Below, piece after piece: positions 17,016 to 25,692 of a stretch of DNA of 64,000 nucleotides. Below the pieces are notes generated by a model. That model made no database searches. It had not been told where the DNA came from and saw only the letters and a list, made by a program, of their open reading frames with translations. Every line of letters starts with the position of its first letter. Positions within the stretch are counted from its first letter, which is position 1. Source of the stretch: JACRBR01 sp964371355. Lineage in GTDB: Bacteria > Chloroflexota > Dehalococcoidia > DSTF01 > JACRBR01. The DNA lies in NCBI GenBank assembly GCA_964371355.1, contig CAYJMG010000007.1, positions 1-64,000 on the forward strand. The letters run 5' to 3'. The translations under genes and the position numbers were made by a program.

Positions 17016-18995
17016 ATGGTCGACAACCTGCTCGCAATCTCACTGGCCCTCCTCCTCGTGGCTTCCGCCTCGTCGTTCGCGTTCCCTCTCCGCCGGCTTC
17101 GTCCCGCTCTCGTCCTCTCCGCTCTCGCCTCGGCACTCGCGGGCGCCGCGGCGATCTACGTCACGGCCACCGGCGATTCCGTGACGTTCACGCTTTGGGA
17201 GCCGTCACCGTACGCCACGCTCGAGCTGAGGCTGGATCCGCTCGGGGCCGCGTTCGCCGCAATCGTCGGCGGGGTTGGCCTGGCCTCGTCGGTGTTCGCC
17301 ATTGGCTATGCGCGGCACAGGCTGATCGACGACTTCGTCTACCCGCTGTTTCTCCTGATGCTGCTGGTCGTCACCTGCGCGGGCAACGTCTACACCTTCC
17401 TCGCGGCCTGGGAGGGCATGGCGCTCGCCAGCTTCATGCTCGTGCTGGGCGACGGAGCGCCTCGCCCGCGCCGGCAGGCCGCCATCATCTACCTCGTGAT
17501 GACGCACGTCGCCACGGTGTTCGTCGCCGCGTCCTTCTTCATCGTCGCGAAGGAGAGCAGCTCGACCGACTTCGCCGCCATGGACGGTTCAGCGCTGTCC
17601 GTCCCGCTGGCGTCGCTGGCATTCCTCTTCGCCGTTGCCGGCTTCGGCACGAAGGCCGGCCTCATCCCGCTGCACATCTGGCTGCCGCGCGCGCATCCAG
17701 TCGCCCCGTCCCACGTTTCTGCGTTGATGTCTGCTGCGATGGTGAAGACGGGGCTGTACGGGATCGCGCGTGTCGGGTTGGTGTTTCTTGGCCCGGGCGA
17801 GCCGTGGTGGGGAATCGTGCTGATGGCCGCTGGCGCAGTCAGCGCCGTGCTCGGCGTCCTCTACGCTCTGATGGAGCGCGACATGAAGCGCATCCTCGCC
17901 TACAGCACCGTCGAGAACGTCGGCATCATCACCGTAGCGTTGGGCGCCGCCGTCGCGCTCCGCGCGGAAGGTCGCGATGCCCTTGCCGCGGCCGCCCTTA
18001 CGGCGGCGCTCCTCCATGCCACCAATCACGCTTGGTTCAAGACACTGCTCTTCCTGTCTGCCGGCTCGGTCCAGCGTGCCGCACACACGCTGAACATCGA
18101 TCGTCTCGGCGGGCTCGCCCGCGCGCTGCCGGCAACGGGCGCGGCCACCCTCGTAGGCTCGCTGGCGATCGCGTCGCTGCCGCCCCTCAACGGCTTCTCC
18201 GGCGAGTGGATACTGTTTCGCACGCTCATCGGGGCTGGCGGCGAAGGCGGTACCGACGCTGTGCACCTGAGCGCCCTGATTGTCGTAGGAGCCCTGGCCC
18301 TCACGGGCGGTCTCGCCGTTGCCTGCTTCGTCCGGATGTTCGGCATCGCCTTCCTGGGCCTTGCACGCACACCTGAGGCAGCGGAAGCGCGGGAGCCCGC
18401 GCCGATCATGGCCGGCGTGCTCTCCGCCCTGGCCGTCGGCTGTCTTGCGGCTGGCGTCGCCTCGGCATGGATCGTCCGCTGGCTAGAATCGATCCCCGAC
18501 GCTGTCCTTGGCGTTCGGGCGACTCACTCGGCGGACAGCGGGCAGCTCGCGCTGGCGGGTGGAGGCTCGTTCTCGCCCGTCCTCATCGCGGTCGGGCTGA
18601 TCGCGCTCGCGCCCCTCCCCTGGTTGCTTGCGCGTGCCCTGATCGGAGCGACAGGCCAGCAGCGCGGCCCAGTCTGGTCGTCGGGCGTCGTCTTCCGGCC
18701 GGCCATGCAATACACCGGGACATCGTTCTCGAAACCGCTGCGCATGTTCTTCGGTCGCGTGCTCCTGCCGGAGCGCCGGATCGACGTCGTCTACCACGGC
18801 GCTTCGCCTCTCCCGAGGCTGGTCCGCTACTCCGGCCGCGTGCCTGCGCTGTTCGAGGAGCGGCTCTACCTGCCACTCCGCGCGCTCGCCCTTTGGAGTG
18901 CCGGCCGTCTTCGGTTGGTCCAGAGCGGCAGCGTCCAGGCCTACCTGCTCTACATGATGGCGGCGCTCGCCGTGCTCCTAGTGGTGGCGCGATGA
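17016..18995 (+). CDS. hyfB: Hydrogenase-4 membrane subunit HyfB (proton-pump-like)
   Basis: A 659-residue polytopic membrane protein of the Mrp/NuoL-M-N antiporter family, close to the usual HyfB length. Family blocks are visible: the Lys of SALMSAAMVKTGLYG, ERDMKRILAYSTVENVG, and HATNHAWFKTLLFLSAG. It is thought to be the ion-translocating arm of a group 4 membrane hydrogenase. I chose the ATG at 17016 with an AAGGA upstream; an earlier ATG at 16968 overlaps the operator. It is the first gene of the seven-gene cluster and overlaps hyfC by 4 bases. Confidence 0.93.
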   Translation: MVDNLLAISLALLLVASASSFAFPLRRLRPALVLSALASALAGAAAIYVTATGDSVTFTLWEPSPYATLELRLDPLGAAFAAIVGGVGLASSVFAIGYARHRLIDDFVYPLFLLMLLVVTCAGNVYTFLAAWEGMALASFMLVLGDGAPRPRRQAAIIYLVMTHVATVFVAASFFIVAKESSSTDFAAMDGSALSVPLASLAFLFAVAGFGTKAGLIPLHIWLPRAHPVAPSHVSALMSAAMVKTGLYGIARVGLVFLGPGEPWWGIVLMAAGAVSAVLGVLYALMERDMKRILAYSTVENVGIITVALGAAVALRAEGRDALAAAALTAALLHATNHAWFKTLLFLSAGSVQRAAHTLNIDRLGGLARALPATGAATLVGSLAIASLPPLNGFSGEWILFRTLIGAGGEGGTDAVHLSALIVVGALALTGGLAVACFVRMFGIAFLGLARTPEAAEAREPAPIMAGVLSALAVGCLAAGVASAWIVRWLESIPDAVLGVRATHSADSGQLALAGGGSFSPVLIAVGLIALAPLPWLLARALIGATGQQRGPVWSSGVVFRPAMQYTGTSFSKPLRMFFGRVLLPERRIDVVYHGASPLPRLVRYSGRVPALFEERLYLPLRALALWSAGRLRLVQSGSVQAYLLYMMAALAVLLVVAR

Positions 18996-19945
18996 GCGGT
19001 GAAGCAGAAGCCGCAATCCTCGGCGTCGTTCAGGTCACTGCCGCCGTCGCCTCCGCCCCGTTGTTCAACGGCTTCATCAAGAAGATCAAGGCGCGCTTCC
19101 AGCTCCGAAAGGGCCCGCCACTGCTGCAGGGTTACTTCGATCTCGCCAAGTGGCTTTCCAGGTTCGAGCAGGTAGCCGGCTCGTCCTCGTTCGTGCACGC
19201 GCTCGCCCCCGTCGGTGTCCTCGCCGCAACGCTCACCGCATTGTTGTTCGTGCCGGTCTTCAGCGAGCGCACTCCGTTCACGGCCTCTGGCGACCTTATC
19301 GTCGTTGTGGGGCTGCTGGCGCTCACGCGCGCCCTGCTGACGCTCGGCGGCATGGACAGTGGCGGCGCGTTTGGCCAGATGGGGAGCAGCCGGGAGCTTG
19401 CGGTGGGCGCGCTCGTCGAGCCGGTGCTCCTGCTCTCACTCGCCGCGCTCGCACTCCAACCGCAGAGCACGCGGCTGGGCGACATCGTGGCATTCGGCGA
19501 TGCGCATCCGGGTGAGTTCATTGGGCTCGGATGGGCCTTGGCCGCCGCCGGCTTCGCGGCCGTCCTCGTTGCCGAGACCGGCCGTATCCCGGTCGACAAT
19601 CCGGACACGCACCTCGAGCTGACCATGATCCACGAGGGGATGCTCATCGAGTACTCGGGGCGAAGCCTGGGGATGCTGCACTATGCGGCGATGATCAAAC
19701 AACTCCTCCTGGCGGTCATGCTGGTCAACCTGTTCCTGCCGTTCGGGATGGCCCGTTTCGAAGGCGTATCAGGCTACGCTCTGGGCACGACGCTCCTCGC
19801 CGTCAAATTGACGCTCGCCGGGCTCGCCCTTGCGATCCTCGAATCGGCGCTCGCCAAGCGACGCTTCTTCGAGCTGCCCGACCTGATCGGCGCGGCGGCA
19901 TTCTCGGCGATGCTGGGTGCTGGCGTGACGGTGCTGTTCACGTGA
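18992..19945 (+). CDS. hyfC: Hydrogenase-4 membrane subunit HyfC (NuoH-like)
   Basis: A 317-residue membrane subunit homologous to NuoH/HycD, which couples the hydrophilic module to the membrane arm. Blocks include KGPPLLQGYFDLAKW, the FGQMGSSRE loop, and ETGRIPVDNPDTHLELTMIHEGM, the acidic loop at the quinone-like site that is conserved across the family. It starts inside the hyfB stop (ATGA overlap) and ends in an overlap with hyfE. Confidence 0.94.
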   Translation: MSGEAEAAILGVVQVTAAVASAPLFNGFIKKIKARFQLRKGPPLLQGYFDLAKWLSRFEQVAGSSSFVHALAPVGVLAATLTALLFVPVFSERTPFTASGDLIVVVGLLALTRALLTLGGMDSGGAFGQMGSSRELAVGALVEPVLLLSLAALALQPQSTRLGDIVAFGDAHPGEFIGLGWALAAAGFAAVLVAETGRIPVDNPDTHLELTMIHEGMLIEYSGRSLGMLHYAAMIKQLLLAVMLVNLFLPFGMARFEGVSGYALGTTLLAVKLTLAGLALAILESALAKRRFFELPDLIGAAAFSAMLGAGVTVLFT

Positions 19946-20601
19946 GCCACGAATTCGCGAGCGACGCCATCGACGTGCTCTCGATCGCGATGCTCATGGT
20001 CGCGCTCGGAATCGTCTGGACGCGCTCGCTCGGCTGGGCGCTGGTGCTGTTCGGTGCTCAGTCGTTGATGCTCGCCGGTGCCGCGCTCTACGCGGGCCTC
20101 GCGACGGACTCGCCTCACATAGTCGCGGCGGCAGGCCTCACCACGACGGTCAAGTGCGTCGCGACCCCATGGCTGCTCTGGTTGCTGTTGCAACGGTTGC
20201 CTACGTCGCACGATGCGCAGCCGTCGCTGGGTCAGCGTACCGGGCTTGTCCTCGCCGTACTCATCGCGCTCGTCTTCGCACGCACGCTCGACGCTCAGCC
20301 CTTCCACACGGCGATCGGAGCGGAGCGCGTGTTGCCGACAGCGGTGACGGTGATGCTCATCGGCATCCAGATCATGGTGACGCACCGGCAGGCGCTCTCT
20401 CAGGTGATCGGCTTCCTGGTGCTGGAGAACGGCATGGCGCTGGCCGCGCTTACGGCCGCGTACGGCATGCCGCTCATCGTGGAGTCCGGGATCTTCCTCG
20501 ACCTGCTGCTCGCCGTCTTCGTGGCCTTCGTCTACACGCAACGCATGCACGTGATCTTCGGCTCGCTGGACACGGAGCGGCTCAGGAGTCTCCGCGGATG
20601 A
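19942..20601 (+). CDS. hyfE: Hydrogenase-4 membrane subunit HyfE (NuoK-like)
   Basis: A 219-residue membrane protein with about six helices, resembling HyfE/HycP: an N-terminal NuoK-like part, then GIQIMVTHRQALSQVIGFLVLENGMALAALT, which is the family's most recognisable stretch. The start is GTG 19942, overlapping the hyfC stop by 4 bases (GTGA). It ends in an ATGA overlap with hyfF, so it is translationally coupled on both sides. Confidence 0.88.
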   Translation: MSHEFASDAIDVLSIAMLMVALGIVWTRSLGWALVLFGAQSLMLAGAALYAGLATDSPHIVAAAGLTTTVKCVATPWLLWLLLQRLPTSHDAQPSLGQRTGLVLAVLIALVFARTLDAQPFHTAIGAERVLPTAVTVMLIGIQIMVTHRQALSQVIGFLVLENGMALAALTAAYGMPLIVESGIFLDLLLAVFVAFVYTQRMHVIFGSLDTERLRSLRG

Positions 20602-22076
20602 TCGCCGCAGCTGTCTTCTGCCTGGTCATGCTTCCGCTCGCAGCGGCAGCCGTCATCTGGGCGCTGCGTCTGCGGCGTGCAGTGGGCCCCGTCGCCATCG
20701 GCTTGTCGGCCGTCATGTTGGTGGCGGCGCTGGCTGTCTTCGTTCGCGTTCAGGAGCGCGGACCCCAGACCGCCTTCGGGGACTGGATATACATCGACTC
20801 GCTCGGAGTCGTCGTGCTCACGCTCATTACGGTCGTGGGCCTGTGCGCGGCTCTGAATTCGCAGTCGTACATCGCGCATGACGTCGCCCGCGGCGAGCTG
20901 CGCGTCGAAGATGAAGCGCGCTACTACGCCCTCTTCCTCGCTTTCATGGCGACGATGACCGTCGTCCCCGTGGTGAACAACCTCGGCGTGATGTGGGTGG
21001 CGATCGAAGCGACGACCGTCGTCTCCGTGTTGCTGGTGAGCATCTATCGGACCGGCCACTCGCTCGAAGCGGCGTGGAAGTACCTGGTGCTGGGATCCGT
21101 GGGCATCGCGCTCGCGCTGTTCGGGACGATGATGACGTACTACGCGGCTTCGTCGGCGATCGGTGAATCAGCGGGCGCTCTCAACTGGACCGAGCTTCGC
21201 GCCACGCCGGCGCACCTCGACGGTGAAGTCATGCGGCTCGCCTTCATCTTCGTGCTGGTCGGCTACGGCACGAAAGTGGGGCTTGCCCCCATGCACACCT
21301 GGCTGCCCGATGCGCACAGCCAGGCGCCGTCACCGGTCTCTGGGCTGCTGTCCGGCGTCCTGCTGAACTGCGCGGTCTATGCCGTATTGCGCTTCCGCGT
21401 GCTCACAATCGACGCGACCGGCGCCGCGTACACGGAACACCTGTTGATCGGCTTCGGGCTGTTCAGCATCGCCATCTCCGTGCCGTTCATCGCGGTCCAG
21501 CACGATATCAAGCGCATGCTGGGCTACAGCAGCGTCGAGCACATGGGCATCATCGTGCTCGCCGTCGGCGTTGGCGGCCACCTGGCGCTCTACGCCGCGA
21601 TCCTGCACCTCATCGCCCACTCGCTGACGAAGTCCACGCTGTTCCTCGCGGCGGGGTCGGCGGTGCAGGCGTTCAACAGCCGCTCGATGCATCGGATGCG
21701 CGGGCTGCTTCGCGTCGTGCCAGTTCCCGGCGCCGTCCTGGTGGTGGGCGTGCTCGCGCTCACGGGCATGCCGCCATTCGCGACGTTCACCTCCGAATAC
21801 GGCCTCGTCTCGGGCGCCTTCGCCAACGACCGGGCGTGGGTGGGTGTCGCCGGTGTCCTGCTGATCGCCCTCGCCGCCGGTGCCATGCTGTACCACGTCG
21901 TTACAATCGCCTACCGGGAACCGCGACCCAACGCCGTGGTGCGCAAGGGATCCCTCGCTTCAGCTGCCAGCATCGTGATCCCCGTCGTGATTTTGCTCTG
22001 GGTCAGCATCGCTCCCCCCGAACGATTCGAGCGCACCATCGACGACGCCGTGGCGATTCTGGAGGCCCCGCGATGA
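20598..22076 (+). CDS. hyfF: Hydrogenase-4 membrane subunit HyfF (NuoN/L-like)
   Basis: A 492-residue antiporter-like subunit. Conserved motifs include GTKVGLAPMHTWLPDAHSQ, PSPVSGLLSGVLLNCAVYA, HDIKRMLGYSSVEHMGI and HLIAHSLTKSTLFLAAGS. It is the second pump-like subunit of the membrane arm. The operon has no HyfD gene between hyfC and hyfE, which Escherichia coli hyf has. It overlaps hyfG by 4 bases. Confidence 0.93.
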   Translation: MIAAAVFCLVMLPLAAAAVIWALRLRRAVGPVAIGLSAVMLVAALAVFVRVQERGPQTAFGDWIYIDSLGVVVLTLITVVGLCAALNSQSYIAHDVARGELRVEDEARYYALFLAFMATMTVVPVVNNLGVMWVAIEATTVVSVLLVSIYRTGHSLEAAWKYLVLGSVGIALALFGTMMTYYAASSAIGESAGALNWTELRATPAHLDGEVMRLAFIFVLVGYGTKVGLAPMHTWLPDAHSQAPSPVSGLLSGVLLNCAVYAVLRFRVLTIDATGAAYTEHLLIGFGLFSIAISVPFIAVQHDIKRMLGYSSVEHMGIIVLAVGVGGHLALYAAILHLIAHSLTKSTLFLAAGSAVQAFNSRSMHRMRGLLRVVPVPGAVLVVGVLALTGMPPFATFTSEYGLVSGAFANDRAWVGVAGVLLIALAAGAMLYHVVTIAYREPRPNAVVRKGSLASAASIVIPVVILLWVSIAPPERFERTIDDAVAILEAPR

Positions 22077-23647
22077 TCGCCCAGACGAAGACGATCCTCA
22101 CCGAGGCCCCGGCCCCCATCGTCCCCGAGCGCACACCCGCGCCCAACGAGACGCTGGTGTCCTGCACACGCGAGGATCTTCCCGCGCTCGCCGCCTACGT
22201 CATGTCGAGGGGTGCGAAGCTGGCCACGATGGTTGGCCTGGATCTCACGCCGCTCCACGGCCCCTTCGCGGTCGAATATGCCTTCTCTCTCCCGGCGTAT
22301 GACGAGTTCCTGCGGCTCCGCGTCTCCTTGCCCGACGACGCCCGCGAGTATCCCTCGGTAACGTCTGTCGTGCCGGCGGCGCAGTGGTACGAGCGCGAAG
22401 TGAAGGACCTACTCGGCCTGACGCCGGTGGACCATCCGGACCCACGGCGTCTCGTCCTGCACGAGCGCTATCCGCACGGCTATCATCCGTTGCGCAAGGA
22501 CGTCTCTCCCACCGAGGCGCCTCCGCTCGATCAGCGGCGCTACGACTACTTCGAAGTGCATGGCGAAGGCGTGTTCGAGTTGCCCGTCGGCCCGATCCAC
22601 GCGGGTATCATCGAGCCCGGACACTTCCGCTTCTCGAATATCGGCGAACTGATCCTGCACCTCGATGCGAGACTGTTCTATACCCACCGTGGCGTGGAGA
22701 AGATCGTCGAGGGCCGGACGTTCGATGATGCGCTCTTCACGGTCGAACGCACGTGCGGCACGTGCACCGTCTCGCACGCGGTTTCCTTCGCGATGGCAGC
22801 GGAGCGGCTCACGGGCACGACGATCCCGCCGCGGGCGTCCGCCTTGCGGACTCTCCTGCTCGAACTCGAGCGCCTGTACAACCACGTCGGCGATATCGGC
22901 AACATCTGCGCCGGCGCCGGTTTTCATGCCGGCTCCTCACAGGGTGCGATCTTGAAAGAGCGTCTGCAGCGCCTTAACGAGGAGCTGACCGGTCACAGAT
23001 TCCTCATGGGCGGCGTCGGTGTCGGCGGCATGCGCTATGACTTCACGCCCGCATCCCTGGCGCGCGCGCTGGGCGATCTGGAGCCGCTTCGTCATGAGGT
23101 CGAGTCGTATTTCGACATGATCCGGGGCGCGGACAGCTTCGTACATCGCGTCGAAGGTCCGGGACACCTCGATGCCGATACGGTACTGGCGTTCGGCGGC
23201 ACAGGCGTCGCCGCGCGGGCATCCGGCGTCCCCACCGACTATCGTCACGACCATCCTCATCTCGAATACCCCGCGCTGGGGCCCCGGCCCGTGATCGAAA
23301 AGGGCGGTGACGCATCAGCGCGGCTGAAGGTACGTGCACGCGAAGTACTCGAGAGCTTCTCCCTCGCGACTCGCGTGCTCAATAACATGCCCAACGGACC
23401 GGTCTCGGTGGTGCTCGCGCCGGCCACGTCCGGCGCGTCGGCGCTCGGATACACCGAAAGCCCGCGCGGCGCGAACGTGCACTGGCTCATGGCCGATGGC
23501 CAGGACCGCGTGTATCGGCTGCGCATTCGATCGGCGTCGTACGCGAACTGGCCGCTTGTCACCCGCGCCGTCGTGGGGAACGTCGTCCCCGACTTTCCCT
23601 TGATCAACAAGAGCTTCGAGCTGTGCTATGCCTGCTGCGATCGATGA
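22073..23647 (+). CDS. hyfG: Group 4 [NiFe]-hydrogenase large subunit HyfG (NuoC-NuoD fusion)
   Basis: A 524-residue catalytic subunit. Residues about 30-160 are the NuoC-like domain (WYEREVKDLLGLTPVDHPDPRRL). The rest is NuoD/hydrogenase large-subunit. The nickel ligands are present: C228 and C231 in ERTCGTCTVSH, and C518 and C521 in ELCYACCDR. So this is a hydrogenase, not a complex I relative that has lost nickel. Two features are odd. The usual DPCxxC reads ELCxxC, and the protein ends three residues after the last ligand (C521), with no C-terminal extension for a maturation protease to remove. It begins in an ATGA overlap with hyfF. Confidence 0.93.
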   Translation: MIAQTKTILTEAPAPIVPERTPAPNETLVSCTREDLPALAAYVMSRGAKLATMVGLDLTPLHGPFAVEYAFSLPAYDEFLRLRVSLPDDAREYPSVTSVVPAAQWYEREVKDLLGLTPVDHPDPRRLVLHERYPHGYHPLRKDVSPTEAPPLDQRRYDYFEVHGEGVFELPVGPIHAGIIEPGHFRFSNIGELILHLDARLFYTHRGVEKIVEGRTFDDALFTVERTCGTCTVSHAVSFAMAAERLTGTTIPPRASALRTLLLELERLYNHVGDIGNICAGAGFHAGSSQGAILKERLQRLNEELTGHRFLMGGVGVGGMRYDFTPASLARALGDLEPLRHEVESYFDMIRGADSFVHRVEGPGHLDADTVLAFGGTGVAARASGVPTDYRHDHPHLEYPALGPRPVIEKGGDASARLKVRAREVLESFSLATRVLNNMPNGPVSVVLAPATSGASALGYTESPRGANVHWLMADGQDRVYRLRIRSASYANWPLVTRAVVGNVVPDFPLINKSFELCYACCDR

Positions 23648-23659
23648 GGTGATGTGACC

Positions 23660-24019
23660 ATGGGCCTGGTCGATGTCCTGCTGAGACCGCTCCGCGCTCC
23701 CGTCGTCACGCGCGAGTATCCTCCGCACGCCGATGTGCCCGGCCGTGGCCACCGTGGCACGCCCGAGCTGGATCCCGGCCGCTGCCGCGCGAGCGGAGAC
23801 TGCGCCCCCGCGTGTCCGACGGGGGCAATCGCCATCGCGGAATGGGGCGACGGCACATCGCGATGGCAGCTCGACTACGGCTTGTGCATCTTCTGCGGAC
23901 GTTGCGTTGAAGCATGTCCGGAGGACGCCATTGTGGCGACCGGAGAGTTCGAACTCGCCGGACGCGAGCGCGGCGATGTCATCGCCATGTACCTCGTGAG
24001 GAGATCTGCCCGTGACTGA
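23660..24019 (+). CDS. hyfH: Hydrogenase-4 ferredoxin subunit HyfH (NuoI-like) with an altered cluster site
   Basis: A 119-residue subunit with two iron-sulfur motifs. The second is a complete CIFCGRCVEACP. The first reads CRASGDCAPACP, with Ser (codon AGC) where the second Cys should be. That cluster may be three-iron, serine-ligated or absent. I chose the ATG at 23660 with GAGGTGA upstream, over a GTG two codons earlier. It would pass electrons between HyfI and an outside donor or acceptor. It overlaps hyfI by 8 bases. Confidence 0.9.
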   Translation: MGLVDVLLRPLRAPVVTREYPPHADVPGRGHRGTPELDPGRCRASGDCAPACPTGAIAIAEWGDGTSRWQLDYGLCIFCGRCVEACPEDAIVATGEFELAGRERGDVIAMYLVRRSARD

Positions 24020-24470
24020 AGTACAACAACTGAGGCGCGAGGCCGCCAGGAAGCTGGGACGCTCCCTTCACATCCGCCACCTCGACAGCGGATCCTGCAA
24101 CGGCTGTGACTGGGAACTGGCCGCGCTCTTGAGCCCCGTCTATGACCTCCAGCGCCTGGGCATCGACTTCGTCGCCTCGCCCCGGCACGCCGACCTGCTG
24201 CTGGTGACCGGCGTCATGACCCGGAACCTCCAGGAAGCCGCCGTCCTCACCTACGAGGCGATGCCGGAGCCACGTCTCGTCGTGGCCGTCGGCGCCTGCG
24301 CGGTGGGTGGCGGCGTCTTTGCGAACACATACGCCGCCGCGGGATCGGCCGGGCTGATCTTGCCGGTCGATGTGTTCATCCCGGGTTGTCCACCGCGTCC
24401 GGAGGCGATCATCCACGGCCTCCTGGCCGCCGTCGGGCGAATGAAGCACCGGCCCCTCCCGACGTGCTGA
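24012..24470 (+). CDS. hyfI: Group 4 [NiFe]-hydrogenase small subunit HyfI (NuoB-like)
   Basis: A 152-residue small subunit. The proximal [4Fe-4S] ligands are all visible: GSCNGCDWE, GACAVGGG and PGCPPRPEA. The start is GTG 24012, inside the end of hyfH. It is the last gene of the cluster. No formate dehydrogenase, CO dehydrogenase or hyp maturation gene lies within the window, so the electron donor is unknown. The tRNA-Pro gene faces it from downstream. Confidence 0.94.
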   Translation: MTEVQQLRREAARKLGRSLHIRHLDSGSCNGCDWELAALLSPVYDLQRLGIDFVASPRHADLLLVTGVMTRNLQEAAVLTYEAMPEPRLVVAVGACAVGGGVFANTYAAAGSAGLILPVDVFIPGCPPRPEAIIHGLLAAVGRMKHRPLPTC

Positions 24471-24529
24471 TGCCACGAAGACCTGCTTGGGCCTGATCGC
24501 GATCGCGGCTCGTTGTGGTGGGGGGGATA

Positions 24530-24606
24530 TGGTCGGGGCGACTGGATTCGAACCAGCGACCTCCTGACCCCCAGTCAGGTGCGCTACCGGGCTGCGCCAC
24601 GCCCCG
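24530..24606 (-). tRNA. tRNA-Pro (anticodon GGG)
   Basis: A full cloverleaf on the minus strand: acceptor CGGGGCG/CGCCCCG, D-arm GCGCAGCCCGGTAGCGC, anticodon arm CCTGA-CTGGGGG-TCAGG with GGG at 34-36, and T-arm CTGGTTCGAATCCAG. The CCA end is encoded. It reads CCC and CCU proline codons. Confidence 0.95.
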
Positions 24607-24615
24607 AACCGCCTG

Positions 24616-24645
24616 ATCTTATCACGGTGCCCGCCACGCCGACAG
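24616..24645 (-). promoter_or_regulatory. Promoter of tRNA-Pro
   Basis: On the minus strand CTGTCG, an 18-base spacer, then TAAGAT, with the -10 box ending 9 bases before the mature tRNA. It has the same -35 core (TGTCG) and spacing as the tRNA-Gly promoter at 41652. Confidence 0.5.
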
Positions 24646-24694
24646 ACGCGGCGCCCCACCCCGCCTGCGGTATGGTGCCAGCGAGGAGCCGCGA

Positions 24695-25432
24695 ATGTCG
24701 AAACTGCCGCTCGTCGTGTCCGAGGCAGCCTGCATGGGCCACGCGCCCGAGAACACGCTTGCCGGTATCGACGCGGCGCTGCGATTCGGAGCCGACGCCA
24801 TCGAAATCGATGTCCACTGCACGGCGGACGGCGTACCCGTGCTCCTACACGACGAGTCCGTCGACCGCACCACCGACGAGACCGGCAGCGTCCACCAGAT
24901 GACGCTCGCCGCCGTGCGCAAGCTCACGATCGCTGCCGGTGAGTTCGCGCCGGCCGTGGCGGACCAGCGCGTGCCGTCGCTGGCCGAGGCGCTGGAGCTG
25001 GTGCGCGGCAAGGCCCTGCTCGTAATCGAGATCAAGCAGCTGGGCATCGAGGACGCAGTTGTCCGGGCGGTGCGTGACGCCGGCGCCGTCGCCGGCTGCG
25101 AGGCGCACGCGTTCGCGCCGGCTGCCGTGCGCGCGATGCGCGACGCCGAGCCGCGGATGGCGGCCGCGCTCCTGACAATAGGCAACGAGGTGGCGGATTG
25201 GACGGCCTTCTTCGACCGCGCATTGTCCCTGGGCGCGCAGGGCGTCAGCGTGCACGGCGCGTACGCCACGCCCGACGTCGTGCGCGCGGCGCAACGGCGG
25301 TCGCTGACCGTGACGGCGTGGATGGTGGACGAAGAACGCCACGCCCGGCGTGTCCGCGACGCCGGCGTGGACCGCGTCTGCACGAACTTCCCCGGCCGTG
25401 CGCGGCGTTGGTTGGCGGGTACCGGCTCCTAA
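24695..25432 (+). CDS. Glycerophosphodiester phosphodiesterase-like protein, first catalytic His-Arg missing
   Basis: A 245-residue GDPD-family TIM barrel: APENTLAGIDAALRFGADAIEIDVHCTADGVPVLLHDESVDRTT, and the late TAWMVDEERHARRVRDAGVDRVCTNFP. The metal ligands in EIDV and the second catalytic His (LLHDE) are present. The usual first motif HRG, which supplies the acid/base His and phosphate-binding Arg, reads EAA before CMGHAPENT. It may be an impaired or repurposed enzyme. The cytosolic location (no signal peptide) would be normal for UgpQ-like members. Confidence 0.82.
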   Translation: MSKLPLVVSEAACMGHAPENTLAGIDAALRFGADAIEIDVHCTADGVPVLLHDESVDRTTDETGSVHQMTLAAVRKLTIAAGEFAPAVADQRVPSLAEALELVRGKALLVIEIKQLGIEDAVVRAVRDAGAVAGCEAHAFAPAAVRAMRDAEPRMAAALLTIGNEVADWTAFFDRALSLGAQGVSVHGAYATPDVVRAAQRRSLTVTAWMVDEERHARRVRDAGVDRVCTNFPGRARRWLAGTGS

Positions 25433-25692
25433 CCCACTTCCTTGATCGCGCGCTCCAGTTCCACCATCCGCCCCCGCACGTCCGCCAGATCCTCCGCGAT
25501 CTGCCCCAGCTCGAACGTCGCCCGCCGCTGGCTCTCCCCCATCTCCTCCGCCAGCTTCTGGTAAGCCTCCTCGCGTTCCAGCGCCGTCCGCCCCCGCCAC
25601 GCCCACAGCCAGACGCAACCCACGATCCCGATGGTCGTGAAGACCACGATGATCCCGACGATGGCGATCGCGGTTGTCGAGTTGTCCATCAT
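25429..25692 (-). CDS. Small membrane protein with one helix and a coiled coil
   Basis: An 87-residue protein: one N-terminal membrane helix (about 8-32, IAIVGIIVVFTTIGIVGCVWLW), then a charged coiled coil (about 40-85, LEREEAYQKLAEEMGESQRRATFE...). I do not recognise the family. It overlaps the ArsR-like gene by 4 bases (ATGATGA), so the two are co-translated; the regulator may control it in response to a membrane or envelope signal, which is a guess. Confidence 0.75.
   Translation of the reverse strand: MMDNSTTAIAIVGIIVVFTTIGIVGCVWLWAWRGRTALEREEAYQKLAEEMGESQRRATFELGQIAEDLADVRGRMVELERAIKEVG

Noticed and set aside
22073..23647. Complex I-like (non-hydrogenase) NuoCD protein
   Set aside because: All four nickel-binding cysteines are present, which respiratory complex I subunits have lost.
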